A DNA stretch of 64,000 bases from Avipropionibacterium sp050157065 (lineage in GTDB: Bacteria; Actinomycetota; Actinomycetes; Propionibacteriales; Propionibacteriaceae). The translations under genes were made by a program, and so were the position numbers. Each line of letters opens with the position of its first letter. Within the stretch, counting starts at the first letter, position 1. The stretch lies in assembly GCA_050157065.1 (NCBI GenBank), contig CP189573.1. One strand, 5' to 3'. Shown one piece after another: positions 30,345-38,886 of the stretch. Below the pieces are notes generated by a model that saw nothing but the letters and a program-made list of their open reading frames with translations, was not told the DNA's origin and did not search any database.

Positions 30345-30704
30345 ATGAGCAATGGTGGCAACGCGATCCGCGGCAGCAGAGTTGGTGCCGGGCCGATGGG
30401 CGAGGCCGAACGTGGTGAGGCCGCCCCCCGCCTGGTGGTGAGCTTCTTCTGCTCCAACGGACACGAGACCAGGCCGGCCTTCGCGGTGGATGCCGCCATC
30501 CCGGAGGAGTGGGACTGCCCACGGTGCGGGCTCCCGGCCAGCACCGACCAGGAGAACCCGCCCCCGCCGCCGAAGATCCTGCCGTACAAGACACACCTGG
30601 CGTACGTGAAGGAGCGGCGCTCCGAGTCGGAGGCCGCCGCCATCCTCAACGAAGCGGTCACCGAGCTGCGGGCCCGTCGCAAGCGCGGCGACGTCTTCTA
30701 CTGA
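30345..30704 (+). CDS. rbpA: RNA polymerase-binding protein RbpA
   Basis: 119 residues. The N-terminal tail with the basic IRGSRVGAGPMGEAERGEAAPR linker is followed by the zinc-ribbon-like core FFCSNGHETRPAFAVDAAIPEEWDCPRCG and the C-terminal sigma-interaction domain KTHLAYVKERRSESEAAAILNEAVTELRARRK. RbpA is specific to actinobacteria, stabilises the primary-sigma open complex and is often essential. ATG 30345 follows GGGAG by about 9 bp; the in-frame extension to 30255 would overlap secG without conserved sequence. Confidence 0.96.
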   Translation: MSNGGNAIRGSRVGAGPMGEAERGEAAPRLVVSFFCSNGHETRPAFAVDAAIPEEWDCPRCGLPASTDQENPPPPPKILPYKTHLAYVKERRSESEAAAILNEAVTELRARRKRGDVFY

Positions 30705-30721
30705 TTCGTTCTCGGCCACGT

Positions 30722-30741
30722 CCCCCGAGCTTGTCGAGGGG
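30722..30741. repeat. Small REP-like hairpin (CGAGCTTGTCGA core)
   Basis: CCCCCGAGCTTGTCGAGGGG forms an imperfect 7-8-bp stem. Very similar CCCTTCGACAAGCTC-type elements are scattered widely in high-GC actinobacterial genomes (from general knowledge). It sits immediately before the long inverted repeat. Confidence 0.6.
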
Positions 30742-30747
30742 CCGGCT

Positions 30748-30820
30748 CGTAAGAATGGGCGCCACAGCGACACACGCGACACATGCGTCCAGCTGTGTCG
30801 CTGTGGCGCCCATTCTTACG
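30748..30820. repeat. Long perfect inverted repeat (27-bp arms, 19-nt loop) between rbpA and the MMPL gene
   Basis: The arm at 30748-30774 (beginning CGTAAGAATGGGCGCC) is the exact reverse complement of 30794-30820. The loop, 30775-30793, is itself partly self-similar to the arm (CGCGACACA). It lies between convergent genes, so it can act as a bidirectional terminator, but 27 uninterrupted pairs is far more than termination needs. It may be a dispersed intergenic repeat or MITE-like remnant. No target-site duplication was evident. Confidence 0.85.
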
Positions 30821-30877
30821 GCCACCTGGCTGGATCCGGCGTGCTGCGGGCCTCGTGACGGCTCGCCGGGCGGATGA

Positions 30878-33097
30878 TCAGGACGTGATCCGCCGCGGCC
30901 ACCAGGTCCGACGACCGAGGTCGATCGCCAGCCCTGGGACGAGCAGGCTCCGCACCACGAAGGTGTCGAGCAGGACGCCGAAGGCGACGATGAAGGCCAA
31001 CTGCACCAGGAACAGCAGGGGGATCACCCCGAGGGCCGCGAACGTCGCCGCCAACACGATGCCGGCACTGGTGATCACCCCGCCGGTCGTGACCAGGGCC
31101 CGCTGCACCCCGCGCTTCGACACCGGTTCCGCCGGCTGACCCTCGCCGGTCGTCCCGTCCGCCGCGTTCCTGCGCGCTTCCTGGTCGAGGGCGACGACCT
31201 CCTCCCGGGCTCGCGCCATCAGGAAGATCGAGTAGTCGACGCCGAGCGCGACCAGGAACACGAAGCCGAGCAGCGGCACCGTCGGGTCGGCCCCGGGGAA
31301 GTCGAACAGGTGGTTGAAGACCAGGGCGGAGACCCCCATCGTCGCTGCGAAGGACAACACGTTGGCGACGGTGAGCATCAAGGCAGCGACGATCGAACGC
31401 AGCAGCAACGTGAGCAGCACCATGATCACCAACAGCACCAGCGGGATCACGACGATCAGGTCGCGCTCGGCGGTCAGCCGCGTGTCGAGCCGCTCCGCCT
31501 CCTGGCCGCCGACCAGCACCTCGCCGGGGGCCAGCGGGTGGACCGCGGCGCGGATCTGCTCGACCTCGTCGGTCGCGTCCTCGGGGTCGGTCGGGATCGC
31601 ATCCACCACGACCCGTCCGTCGATCACCGTCTCACCGACCCGGACGCCCTCGATCCCGGTCACGGCGGTGGCGCGTTCGGCGACCTCGTCGGCAACCTCG
31701 GCGGGGGCGATGATCCGGATCGGGGTGGCCTGCCCGATGTCGTACGACTGCTCCAGGATCTGCTCGCCGACGGCCGCGTCGGTGGGGTTGAGGAAGATCT
31801 CGGACTGCGTCGTGCCGGTGGCCTGGAGCTGGCCGAGGTTGGCGGCCCCGGCCACCAGCAGTACCGCGGCACCGATCCAGACGCGGCGCGGATGACGACC
31901 GATCAGGTCGGCGAGGCGCTGCCAGAAGCCACGGCGTACGGCGGCCGCCGGCGCAGCGTCGGCACCCCCGGTACCGGACGGTTCGTCCGCCCCGGTGGCC
32001 GGACGAGGGATCCGCGGCCAGAACACCCACCGGCCGAGCAACAACAGGGCCGGCAGGAAGGTCAGTGACGCCAGCACGGCCGACCCGATCGCGATGGCTC
32101 CGACCGGGCCCAGGTAGCGGCTCGAGTTCAGGTTGGCGGCCAACAGGCAGAGCAGGCCCAGGGCCACGGTCCCGGCCGAGGCGGCGATGGTGCCCAGACA
32201 GCTGCGCCAGGCCCGGGTCATCGCCTGCCACGGCGAAGCATGACGAGTCAGTTCCTCGCGGTACCTCGCCACCAGCAACAGGGCGTAGTCGGTGGCGGCC
32301 CCGACCACGAGGATGAACAGGATGCCCTGGGCCTGCCCGTTGATGATGATCGTGCCGCTGTCGGCGAGGTGGTAGACCACGAATCCGGCCAGGGACAGAC
32401 CGGAGACCGCCGACAGCAGCACCAGCACCGGCATCACGATGGAGCGGTAGACGATCAGCAGGATGACCAGCACCGTGGCCAGCGCGACCAGCAGCAGCAG
32501 GCCGTCGAGCCCGCTGAAGGCGATCCCGATGTCGGCGATGAACCCGGCCGGCCCAGTGACGTGGGTCTCCGCGCCCGGGTCGGTGTACGAGGCGGCCTGC
32601 TCTCGCAGCGCCTCGATCGTGGGGCCCACGTACGATCCGCCGTCGGCGGTCTTGGCCTCCAGGGCCGTCCGCGACAGCGACAGCACGATGACGATCCCGG
32701 ACCCGTCCGTGGCCGCCACCGCGATCGCAGGGTCCTCGGTGCGGAATTCGGACAGCGGTCGGCCCTCCACCGTCACGCCCTTCAGCAGCCCCTCGGCGTA
32801 GACCGTCCCGGGCGGGCCGGGAGGCTGGTTCGGACCGAGTGCCTGCTCGACGACGTCCGGATGCTGGATGACGATCAGCGCCGGAAGTGTGTCGGTGTCG
32901 TCGAAGGCAGCCAGCTCCTCACGGGCCGTCACCGACTCCGCATCGGCCGGCAACAGCACGTCCGCATTGTTCGTCGTCACCGTGGACACCTGGCCGATGG
33001 CGCGGCCGCCGACGGCCGCCACACCGAGCCAGATCGCCATCAGGGCAACGATCAGGAGGGTTCGGAGTAGTCTGAGGCTGCGCGAGGAAGTGGTCAC
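30878..33097 (-). CDS. MMPL-family RND-type membrane transporter
   Basis: 739 residues with twelve transmembrane segments in the 1+5+1+5 layout and two extracytoplasmic domains (about residues 30-190 and 400-525). The proton-relay motifs are conserved in both halves: GAATDYALLLVARYREEL and VALGVDYSIFLMARAREEV. MMPL proteins export lipids, siderophores or drugs in actinobacteria; no substrate gene is adjacent. GTG 33097 is chosen because TAGCGT lies exactly 7 nt upstream (leaderless); GTG 33130 would add 11 residues. It stands alone. Confidence 0.92.
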   Translation of the reverse strand: MTTSSRSLRLLRTLLIVALMAIWLGVAAVGGRAIGQVSTVTTNNADVLLPADAESVTAREELAAFDDTDTLPALIVIQHPDVVEQALGPNQPPGPPGTVYAEGLLKGVTVEGRPLSEFRTEDPAIAVAATDGSGIVIVLSLSRTALEAKTADGGSYVGPTIEALREQAASYTDPGAETHVTGPAGFIADIGIAFSGLDGLLLLVALATVLVILLIVYRSIVMPVLVLLSAVSGLSLAGFVVYHLADSGTIIINGQAQGILFILVVGAATDYALLLVARYREELTRHASPWQAMTRAWRSCLGTIAASAGTVALGLLCLLAANLNSSRYLGPVGAIAIGSAVLASLTFLPALLLLGRWVFWPRIPRPATGADEPSGTGGADAAPAAAVRRGFWQRLADLIGRHPRRVWIGAAVLLVAGAANLGQLQATGTTQSEIFLNPTDAAVGEQILEQSYDIGQATPIRIIAPAEVADEVAERATAVTGIEGVRVGETVIDGRVVVDAIPTDPEDATDEVEQIRAAVHPLAPGEVLVGGQEAERLDTRLTAERDLIVVIPLVLLVIMVLLTLLLRSIVAALMLTVANVLSFAATMGVSALVFNHLFDFPGADPTVPLLGFVFLVALGVDYSIFLMARAREEVVALDQEARRNAADGTTGEGQPAEPVSKRGVQRALVTTGGVITSAGIVLAATFAALGVIPLLFLVQLAFIVAFGVLLDTFVVRSLLVPGLAIDLGRRTWWPRRITS

Positions 33098-33104
33098 CTG
33101 CCAA

Positions 33105-33110
33105 ACGCTA
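33105..33110 (-). promoter_or_regulatory. -10 box of a leaderless MMPL promoter
   Basis: On the minus strand TAGCGT (33110-33105), 7 nt, GTG 33097. There is no ribosome site between them. Confidence 0.5.
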
Positions 33111-33202
33111 GGGCCGGTTCCGGACGGCACCCATCCATCGAAGGGTTGATCCGTGCTGCCGGGCTCGGCGACGACCCGTCACCGGGGATCCGGGTCGCAA
33201 GT

Positions 33203-33253
33203 TGCAATCGTTTGCGCTCAGCACTTGACCGCTGACCTCTCAGGTGTGAGGCT
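33203..33253 (+). promoter_or_regulatory. Promoter and candidate LacI-type operator of the oligosaccharide ABC operon
   Basis: TTGACC (33225-33230), 17 bp, GAGGCT (33248-33253) is a good promoter about 55 bp before the first permease gene. Just upstream, TGCAATCGTTTGCG (33203-33216) is a CG-centred, 5-of-7 symmetric LacI/GalR-type site. No LacI regulator is encoded nearby. The rest of 33131-33307 shows nothing further. Confidence 0.5.
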
Positions 33254-33307
33254 GACTCCGCGAAGGGGCGGCAGCCCCCGACCCTGTGCTGTGCCGGGAG
33301 AAAGGGC

Positions 33308-34321
33308 GTGATGACAGAGACGATTGAGGCCAAGGCAAATTCCTTGGTCCAGGGGCAGGAATCTGTGGAGGAGCTCTCCACGGAGAGTCCCCCGCCCAAC
33401 AAGAAGTCATTCGGTCAGCGGTTCCGTCGCGACTGGGCCCTGCTGCTGTTCGCGCTCCCCGGCGTGCTGGTGTTCCTCTGCTTCCAGTACCTGCCGCTGC
33501 TCGGCAACGTGATCGCGTGGAAGGACTACCAGCCGTTCATCGGCATCCTCGAGTCCGACTGGGTCGGCTGGGAGAACTTCGAGATCATCACCGAAGGTGA
33601 TCCGGACTTCGTCAACGCCCTGCGCAACACCCTCATCATCACGTTCCTGCAGCTGGTGTTCACGTTCCCGGCGCCGATCGCGCTGGCGCTGCTGATGAAC
33701 AGCCTGATGTCGGAGGGCTTCAAGCGCGTCGTGCAGTCGATCCTCTACCTCCCGCACTTCCTGTCGTGGGTGGTCGTGGTGGCGCTGTTCCAGCACGTGC
33801 TCGGGTTCAACGGGCCACTGGAACAGTTCATGTCCGCCATCGGTGGGCCCGAACCGCACATCATCGGCAACCCCGACTTCTTCAAGCCGCTGCTGATCCT
33901 GCAGGACATGTGGAAGAACACCGGCTGGGGCACGATCCTGTTCCTGGCCGCACTCGCCGGCATCGACCAGGAGTTGTACGAGGCCGCAGCGGTCGACGGC
34001 GCGAGCCGCGCCCGTCAGCTGTGGCACGTCACGCTGCCCGGCATCCGGCCCATCGTGATCCTGATCCTCATCCTGCGGATCGGCGACATCCTGTCGGTCG
34101 GCTTCGAGCAGATCATCCTGCAGCAACCGGCGGTCGGGTTGGAAGTGTCGGAAGTGCTCGACACCTACGTCTACAACAACGGCATCGTCGGAGGTGAGTG
34201 GGGCACATCGGCTGCCGTGGGTCTGGTCAAGGGCGTACTGGCGGTGCTGTTGATCCTCGGAGCCAACAAACTTGCCCACATGTTCGGTGAAGCCGGCATC
34301 TACCAAGGAGCCGAGAAGTGA
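33308..34321 (+). CDS. ABC transporter permease, LplB-like (complex sugar uptake)
   Basis: 337 residues, six transmembrane helices. The hydrophilic N-terminus of about 40 residues is followed by the family segment RDWALLLFALPGVLVFLCFQYLPLLGNVIAWKDY; the EAA loop EAAAVDGASRARQLWHVTLPGIRPI (about residues 223-247) contacts the ATPase. The short periplasmic segment and DILSVGFEQIIL C-terminal pattern are typical of LplB/YteP permeases for oligosaccharides or uronides. AAAGGG lies 3-5 bp before GTG 33308/ATG 33311. It overlaps the next permease by GTGA. Confidence 0.92.
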   Translation: MMTETIEAKANSLVQGQESVEELSTESPPPNKKSFGQRFRRDWALLLFALPGVLVFLCFQYLPLLGNVIAWKDYQPFIGILESDWVGWENFEIITEGDPDFVNALRNTLIITFLQLVFTFPAPIALALLMNSLMSEGFKRVVQSILYLPHFLSWVVVVALFQHVLGFNGPLEQFMSAIGGPEPHIIGNPDFFKPLLILQDMWKNTGWGTILFLAALAGIDQELYEAAAVDGASRARQLWHVTLPGIRPIVILILILRIGDILSVGFEQIILQQPAVGLEVSEVLDTYVYNNGIVGGEWGTSAAVGLVKGVLAVLLILGANKLAHMFGEAGIYQGAEK

Positions 34322-35301
34322 CCGACCCCATCCAGGTCCAGGACAGCCAATCGGCCGCCGTTGCGGACTCGGCCGACCAGGAGCGCATCCGCGACGACAA
34401 CAAGAAGCCGCCGAAGAAGTCGCTGTACGTGGGGTTCCGGCCCCACCCGGCGATGGAGGCGCTGAAGATGATCTTCCTCGGCATCTGCTGCATGTTGGTC
34501 ATCGGTCCGTTCATCATGGTGGTCTCGACCAGCCTCGCCGACGCCGAGCAGATCGGTCGTGGCGGCGGTCTGGTGCTGTGGCCGCAGAACCCGAGCCTCG
34601 AGTCGTACCGCGCCATCCTCGGTGGTGGCCAGGTCACCCGAGCCCTCGGTGTCTCGGTGACCATCACCGTCGGCGGTACGGCGCTCGCGCTGGCCTTCAC
34701 GTCGATGCTCGCCTACGCGCTGTCGCGCCGCACGATGCTGTTCAACCGCGCCATCTTGATGGGCGTGCTGTTGACCATGCTGTTCTCGGCCGGCCTGATC
34801 CCGAACTACCTGACCATCAAGCAGTTCGGCCTGCTCGACTCACTCTGGTCGCTGGTGCTGCCGGTGTCGGTGAGCGCGTTCAACTGCATCGTGATGCGGC
34901 AGTTCTTCATGAACCTGCCACAGGAGCTGACCGAGGCGGCGATCGTCGACGGGGCCAGTGAGTTCCGGATCTTCTGGAACATCATCTTGCCGCTGTCGAA
35001 GCCAATCATGGCCGCCATCGGCCTGTTCTACGCCGTCGCCTTCTGGAACACCTTCTTCTCGGCACTGCTGTACATCAACGACGCCGCGAAGTGGCCGATC
35101 CAGCTGATCCTGCGGCAGTACCTGGTCAACAACGCACAGCTCGGCGTGAACGAGATCGACCTCGCCGGCGAGATCCCGCCACCGCAGCCCAGCCTGCAGA
35201 TGGCGATCCTGGTGGTCTCCCTGGTCCCGATCGTGATCGTCTACCCGTTCCTGCAGCGCCACTTCGTCAAGGGCATGCTGACGGGCGCAGTCAAGGGCTG
35301 A
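34318..35301 (+). CDS. ABC transporter permease, LplC/YtcP-like
   Basis: 327 residues, six transmembrane helices, with an N-terminal polar extension of about 45 residues. The EAA loop is EAAIVDGASEFRIFWNIILPLSKP (about residues 205-228), and the C-terminus QRHFVKGMLTGAVKG is the standard end of CUT1-type second permeases. GTG 34318 overlaps the upstream stop. It partners with the preceding permease and the lipoprotein downstream. No ATPase is present in the operon, so it must borrow a shared MsmK-type ATPase elsewhere. Confidence 0.93.
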   Translation: MTDPIQVQDSQSAAVADSADQERIRDDNKKPPKKSLYVGFRPHPAMEALKMIFLGICCMLVIGPFIMVVSTSLADAEQIGRGGGLVLWPQNPSLESYRAILGGGQVTRALGVSVTITVGGTALALAFTSMLAYALSRRTMLFNRAILMGVLLTMLFSAGLIPNYLTIKQFGLLDSLWSLVLPVSVSAFNCIVMRQFFMNLPQELTEAAIVDGASEFRIFWNIILPLSKPIMAAIGLFYAVAFWNTFFSALLYINDAAKWPIQLILRQYLVNNAQLGVNEIDLAGEIPPPQPSLQMAILVVSLVPIVIVYPFLQRHFVKGMLTGAVKG

Positions 35302-35309
35302 GCACCACT

Positions 35310-35347
35310 CGGCCAGCCTGCCGGGCCACCGCTCGACAGGCTGGCCG
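35310..35347. terminator. Hairpin between the second permease and the binding-protein gene
   Basis: CGGCCAGCCTG (35310-35320) pairs with CAGGCTGGCCG (35337-35347), 11 perfect pairs with a 16-nt loop, 9 bp after the permease stop. It may terminate the permease transcript and leave the binding-protein gene under its own promoter. Confidence 0.6.
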
Positions 35348-35425
35348 GGACCCTTCGTCCACGGTGGGGAAGTCGTTGGGCGGGCCGATCGGCCCACCTC
35401 CGACTTTCCCACCGTTGCGCTATGT

Positions 35426-35454
35426 ACACGGTTGCACCAATGGTGTTACGGTGT
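35426..35454 (+). promoter_or_regulatory. 29-bp imperfect palindrome upstream of the binding-protein gene
   Basis: Arms 35426-35439 (ACACGGTTGCACCA) and 35441-35454 (TGGTGTTACGGTGT) are complementary at 11 of 14 positions around a central A, with a perfect CACCA-A-TGGTG core. It is a probable repressor or activator site. The remaining leader to 35656 contains a small hairpin (GGAAAGC/GCTTTTCC, about 35465-35485) and CCACAGC/GCTGTGG, with no gene of its own. Confidence 0.5.
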
Positions 35455-35656
35455 GGCCCTGCCGTGGAAAGCGTGATGCTTTTCCCATGACGATGGTGTC
35501 CCGGACAAGGTTGGGCAACCTCTTCCCGTACGGGATCGGGCACCGTCATCCATGGCGAGCGGCCACAGCAGGGGCTGTGGACCGTGCTGACGGCACCGCA
35601 GGAGCAACCATCCTGACTGCGGCACCGCGTCGCAGTTCGTGACGAAGAGGACAAGC

Positions 35657-37279
35657 ATGCTGAGTCGACGAGGACTGATCGGAAGTGGCCTGGCCCTGGC
35701 AGCGGGGGCCACGGCCCTGGCCGGGTGCAACCCGGACGGGGGCGGTGGTGGTGGCACCGGCGGCAGCGGGGAGGCCGGCTCGGGCAATCTGCCCACCCAC
35801 ATCCCGTTCGAGGGTGTCACCCCGGACATCCCGGCCGGTGAGAACGGCATCCCCGCCGCCTACCTGCAGTACCCGGCCGAGCCCGTGTCCACCGGGATCA
35901 CCCCGCTCACCACCGGTGACCCGGTGTCGATGCTGCTCGTGGGCTCCCCGCCGCCGGTCGACCTGGGCAAGAACCAGTGGTACAAGATGATGACCGACGC
36001 CATCGGCAACGAGTTCGAGTTCACCTGGGGCAGCTGGTCGAACTACTCCGACAAGTATGCGGTGACCATCGCGAGCGGGTCCGTCCCCGACATGGTGATG
36101 ATGCAGACCGTCGCCCAGTTCCCGAAGATGCTGGACACGGTCTTCACCGACCTGACCGACTTCCTCGCCGGCGACGCGATCGCCGACTACCCGGGCCTGG
36201 CCGCCTTCCCCACGCCCAGTTGGAAGGTGCCACAGCTGAACGGTCGGATCTGGGGCATCCCGCAGCCCCGGCCGCCGGCCGGCCGGGTGCTGTCGATCCG
36301 CAACGATCTCGCCGAGAAGGCCGGGGTCGGGCGGAACCCGACGGTCGCCAACGGTGAGGAGTTCGTTGCGCTGATGACCGAGCTCACCGATGCCGACAAG
36401 AAGGTGTGGGCGATGGGAGCGGATCCAGCGCAGTGGCTGCTGCCGATGATCTCCAACATGACCGGTGCTCCGAACGGGTACAAGGAGGAGAACGGAGCCT
36501 TCGTCCACGAGTGGGAGACGCCGGAGTTCAAGCTGGCCCTCGAGGAGTCGGCGAAGATCTGGAGTGCCGGGCTGCTCCACCCGCAGTCGGCGCAGGAGGC
36601 GGCCAACTACGACTGGTGGAGTGCCGGCGTGACCTCCTTGTACGCGCAGGCCTTCACCGGGTGGGCCAGCTACGCACCCGAGCACCCCGACTGGGACATG
36701 GGTGCGGTCGTGCTGCCGAAGTGGGACGGTGGCGGACCGGCCGGCATCCACCTCAGCGAGGCGGGCTACTCGTCCTGGGTCGGGGTCTCCAAGCAGGACT
36801 CCGACGACAAGGTACGCGAACTGCTGCGCGTCGCCGACTACTTGGCCTCACCGTTCGGGACCAAGGAGTTCGTCGACATCAACTACGGGATCGAGGGCAC
36901 CCACTACGCCCTCGAGGGCACCGACCCGGTCCCGGAGGGGGAGCCGACCAAGCAGGAGCAGATCCGTTCGCTGCGCTACGTCGGCGACCCGTACCTGTCG
37001 GTGCTGTACGTCCCGGGGCAGCAGGAGGTCGTCAAGGACATGCACGCCTACCTGACCGAGGTGATGCCCGGCGGCGTCGCCGACGCCTCCACCGGGCTGT
37101 ACTCCGAGACCTCGGTCACCGACGGGTCCTCGGCCCGCCGCAAGATGGCCGACACGTTGCTCGGTGTCATCATCGGTCGCAACCAGATGAGTGAGTTCGA
37201 CACCGAGCTGAAGAACTACCAGGAGACGGTGGGCAAGAAGATCAACGAGGAACTCGCCGAGGCGAAGGCCAACAGTTGA
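35657..37279 (+). CDS. Extracellular solute-binding lipoprotein for the oligosaccharide ABC importer
   Basis: 540 residues. The signal SRRGLIGSGLALAAGATALAGC has a twin-arginine-like start and a lipobox (LAGC, Cys at about residue 23), followed by a Gly-rich spacer. The mature part is a family-1/LipO-like binding protein (about 500 residues, large-ligand class), with NLPTHIPFEG, the central GRIWGIPQPRPP and a C-terminal helical end. ATG 35657 is supported by GAGGA 7 bp upstream. The partner permeases are 355 bp upstream, and an alpha/beta hydrolase overlaps its stop. Ligand unknown; probably an acylated plant or cell-wall oligosaccharide, given the hydrolase. Confidence 0.9.
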   Translation: MLSRRGLIGSGLALAAGATALAGCNPDGGGGGGTGGSGEAGSGNLPTHIPFEGVTPDIPAGENGIPAAYLQYPAEPVSTGITPLTTGDPVSMLLVGSPPPVDLGKNQWYKMMTDAIGNEFEFTWGSWSNYSDKYAVTIASGSVPDMVMMQTVAQFPKMLDTVFTDLTDFLAGDAIADYPGLAAFPTPSWKVPQLNGRIWGIPQPRPPAGRVLSIRNDLAEKAGVGRNPTVANGEEFVALMTELTDADKKVWAMGADPAQWLLPMISNMTGAPNGYKEENGAFVHEWETPEFKLALEESAKIWSAGLLHPQSAQEAANYDWWSAGVTSLYAQAFTGWASYAPEHPDWDMGAVVLPKWDGGGPAGIHLSEAGYSSWVGVSKQDSDDKVRELLRVADYLASPFGTKEFVDINYGIEGTHYALEGTDPVPEGEPTKQEQIRSLRYVGDPYLSVLYVPGQQEVVKDMHAYLTEVMPGGVADASTGLYSETSVTDGSSARRKMADTLLGVIIGRNQMSEFDTELKNYQETVGKKINEELAEAKANS

Positions 37280-38079
37280 TCAGTCGCGACCTGCCCGGAG
37301 CCGAGCTGCCCACCCAGCAGATCGACCTGTTCCCTCCCACCGCCGGCGCGGGGGAGGGGCAGGACGGGGCGGCTGGTTCCGGTGGCCGGCTCGGGGTGTT
37401 CCACGTCCACGGTGGCGGCTGGTACGCCGGCACCCGGGACAGCTACCACGCGTGGGCCGGTCACGCTGCCGGACTGGGGCTGCCCAGCGCCAGTGCCGGC
37501 TACCGCATCGAACCCGGGTCGAGCTACCGGGACAAGTTGACCGACGTGGTGTCCGGTCTGCGGGTCTTCGCCACGGAGTTCGACGACCTGGCCGGGGTCT
37601 GCCTGGTCGGCTCGTCGGCCGGCGCCCACCTGGTCACGGCGTTGGCACTGACCGGTGTCGAGCCGTGGTTGCCCGCCGGCGTCGATCCGGCCGACCTGCC
37701 GCCGATCGTCGGGGTGCACTCGGCGAACGGCCCCGGGTCGATGCGTCCCGAGTCGCTGTTGCAGGCCCAGCAGCGGTTGACCGAGATGGCGATGACGGCC
37801 GACGAGATCGAGCTGTTGGACCAGCCCGTGGTGGCCCCGCCGATGACGTGGTTGTTCCTGCTGGCGGAGCGGGAGACCTACTTCCCGCACGAGCACGTCG
37901 CCTGGCTGTCCGACCGGCTGGCTGCCGCCGGTCATGACTGCGAGACGGTCGTGGTGCCCGACACCGATCACGGGTTCGTGTACGGAGTGCTGAAGCGCGG
38001 CGGTGAGGCGGCCGAGGTCAGCACCGCGGCGGTCGAGGCGTTCCTCGCCCGCGTCCAGCAGCGGATGCGGGCGGTCTGA
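37276..38079 (+). CDS. Alpha/beta hydrolase (esterase/acetyl esterase type)
   Basis: 267 residues. HVHGGGWYAG (about residues 43-52) forms the oxyanion hole of the hormone-sensitive-lipase/fold-3 group, LVGSSAGAHL (about 112-121) holds the nucleophilic Ser, and DTDHGFVYG (about 234-242) the catalytic His. No signal peptide, so it acts in the cytoplasm, plausibly deacylating sugars brought in by the ABC importer. The start is TTG 37276, overlapping the lipoprotein stop (TTGA); GCGAAGG is the upstream site. It is convergent with pgl. Confidence 0.85.
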   Translation: MISRDLPGAELPTQQIDLFPPTAGAGEGQDGAAGSGGRLGVFHVHGGGWYAGTRDSYHAWAGHAAGLGLPSASAGYRIEPGSSYRDKLTDVVSGLRVFATEFDDLAGVCLVGSSAGAHLVTALALTGVEPWLPAGVDPADLPPIVGVHSANGPGSMRPESLLQAQQRLTEMAMTADEIELLDQPVVAPPMTWLFLLAERETYFPHEHVAWLSDRLAAAGHDCETVVVPDTDHGFVYGVLKRGGEAAEVSTAAVEAFLARVQQRMRAV

Positions 38080-38107
38080 GCCGACCCGCGGGCGCCGGTC
38101 CGCTGCG

Positions 38108-38164
38108 GGATCAGTCGGTGAGGCCGGGATCAGTCGGTGAGGGCAGGATCAGTCGGTGAGAGCC
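38108..38164. repeat. Three 19-bp tandem copies spanning the pgl stop codon
   Basis: GGATCAGTCGGTGAG plus four variable bases is repeated at 38108-38126, 38127-38145 and 38146-38164. On the pgl strand the copy nearest the gene encodes the last residues Leu-Thr-Asp and the TGA; the two following copies repeat that end. With a 19-bp period the three TGAs fall in three different frames. Confidence 0.92.
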
Positions 38165-38886
38165 TGGGCGGCCGCCCGGTCGACCAGCCACTCGGTACGC
38201 TCGGTGCCGGTCACCAGGGTGCACGGCAGGGGGCCGTCCCCGAGTGCCGGGTCCACCGGCCGGCCGTGGGCCGCGGCCACCACCGGTGCCTTCTCGGCAC
38301 CGACGACGGTCAGCCACACCTGACGTGACCGGTTGATCACCGGCAGCGAGAAGCTCACTCGCTCGGGTGGTGGCTTGGGGGAGTCACGGACCGCGATCAC
38401 CTGACCCGGAGCGGTCAACGACGGGTGCCGCGGGAACAGTGAGGCGACGTGCCCGTCCGGCCCGGCCCCCAACAGGCAGAGGTCGAGGTGGCGGTCGCCG
38501 AGCTGCTGCGCGTACGCCGTCGCGGCCGCGTCGAGCTCCGGCCCGGCAGGATCGGCGCCCGGCGACGGGGCCGGCGCCTGATGGCGTACGGCATGCTCCC
38601 AGAGGGGCCCCAGGGCGACCCGCGCCTGCTCGTCGTTGCGGTCGGGGTCACCGAGCGGGACGAACCGCTCGTCGCCCCACCACAGGTGGACCCGCGACCA
38701 GTCGATAGCCGAGGTGTCGTAGGCGGCGAGCCGTTCGTACGCCGCGGTGGCGATGGTGCCGCCGGTGAGTGCGACATGCACCTCCGACTGACCGGTGAGT
38801 CGGATCGCGAGGTGGGCGATGATCCGACCGGCGAGCGCGTCGGCGACCTCCTCGGCCGTGGCCAGGACGTCCAGTGAACCCGGCAT
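38149..38886 (-). CDS. pgl: 6-Phosphogluconolactonase
   Basis: 245 residues. NagB-like fold; VHVALTGGTIATAAYERL is the phosphate-binding start, VHLWWGDERFVPLGDPDRN and LDLCLLGAGPDGHVASLFP the family signature and active-site His. It hydrolyses 6-phosphogluconolactone in the oxidative pentose phosphate path. Its ATG overlaps the opcA stop (TGATG), so it is the last gene of tkt-tal-zwf-opcA-pgl. The 3' end lies in a 19-bp triplication. Confidence 0.95.
   Translation of the reverse strand: MPGSLDVLATAEEVADALAGRIIAHLAIRLTGQSEVHVALTGGTIATAAYERLAAYDTSAIDWSRVHLWWGDERFVPLGDPDRNDEQARVALGPLWEHAVRHQAPAPSPGADPAGPELDAAATAYAQQLGDRHLDLCLLGAGPDGHVASLFPRHPSLTAPGQVIAVRDSPKPPPERVSFSLPVINRSRQVWLTVVGAEKAPVVAAAHGRPVDPALGDGPLPCTLVTGTERTEWLVDRAAAQALTD

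Noticed and set aside
30722..30820. Insertion sequence or transposon end
   Set aside because: There is no transposase frame, no flanking direct repeat, and the inverted arms meet in a 19-nt loop, so it is recorded as an inverted repeat only.
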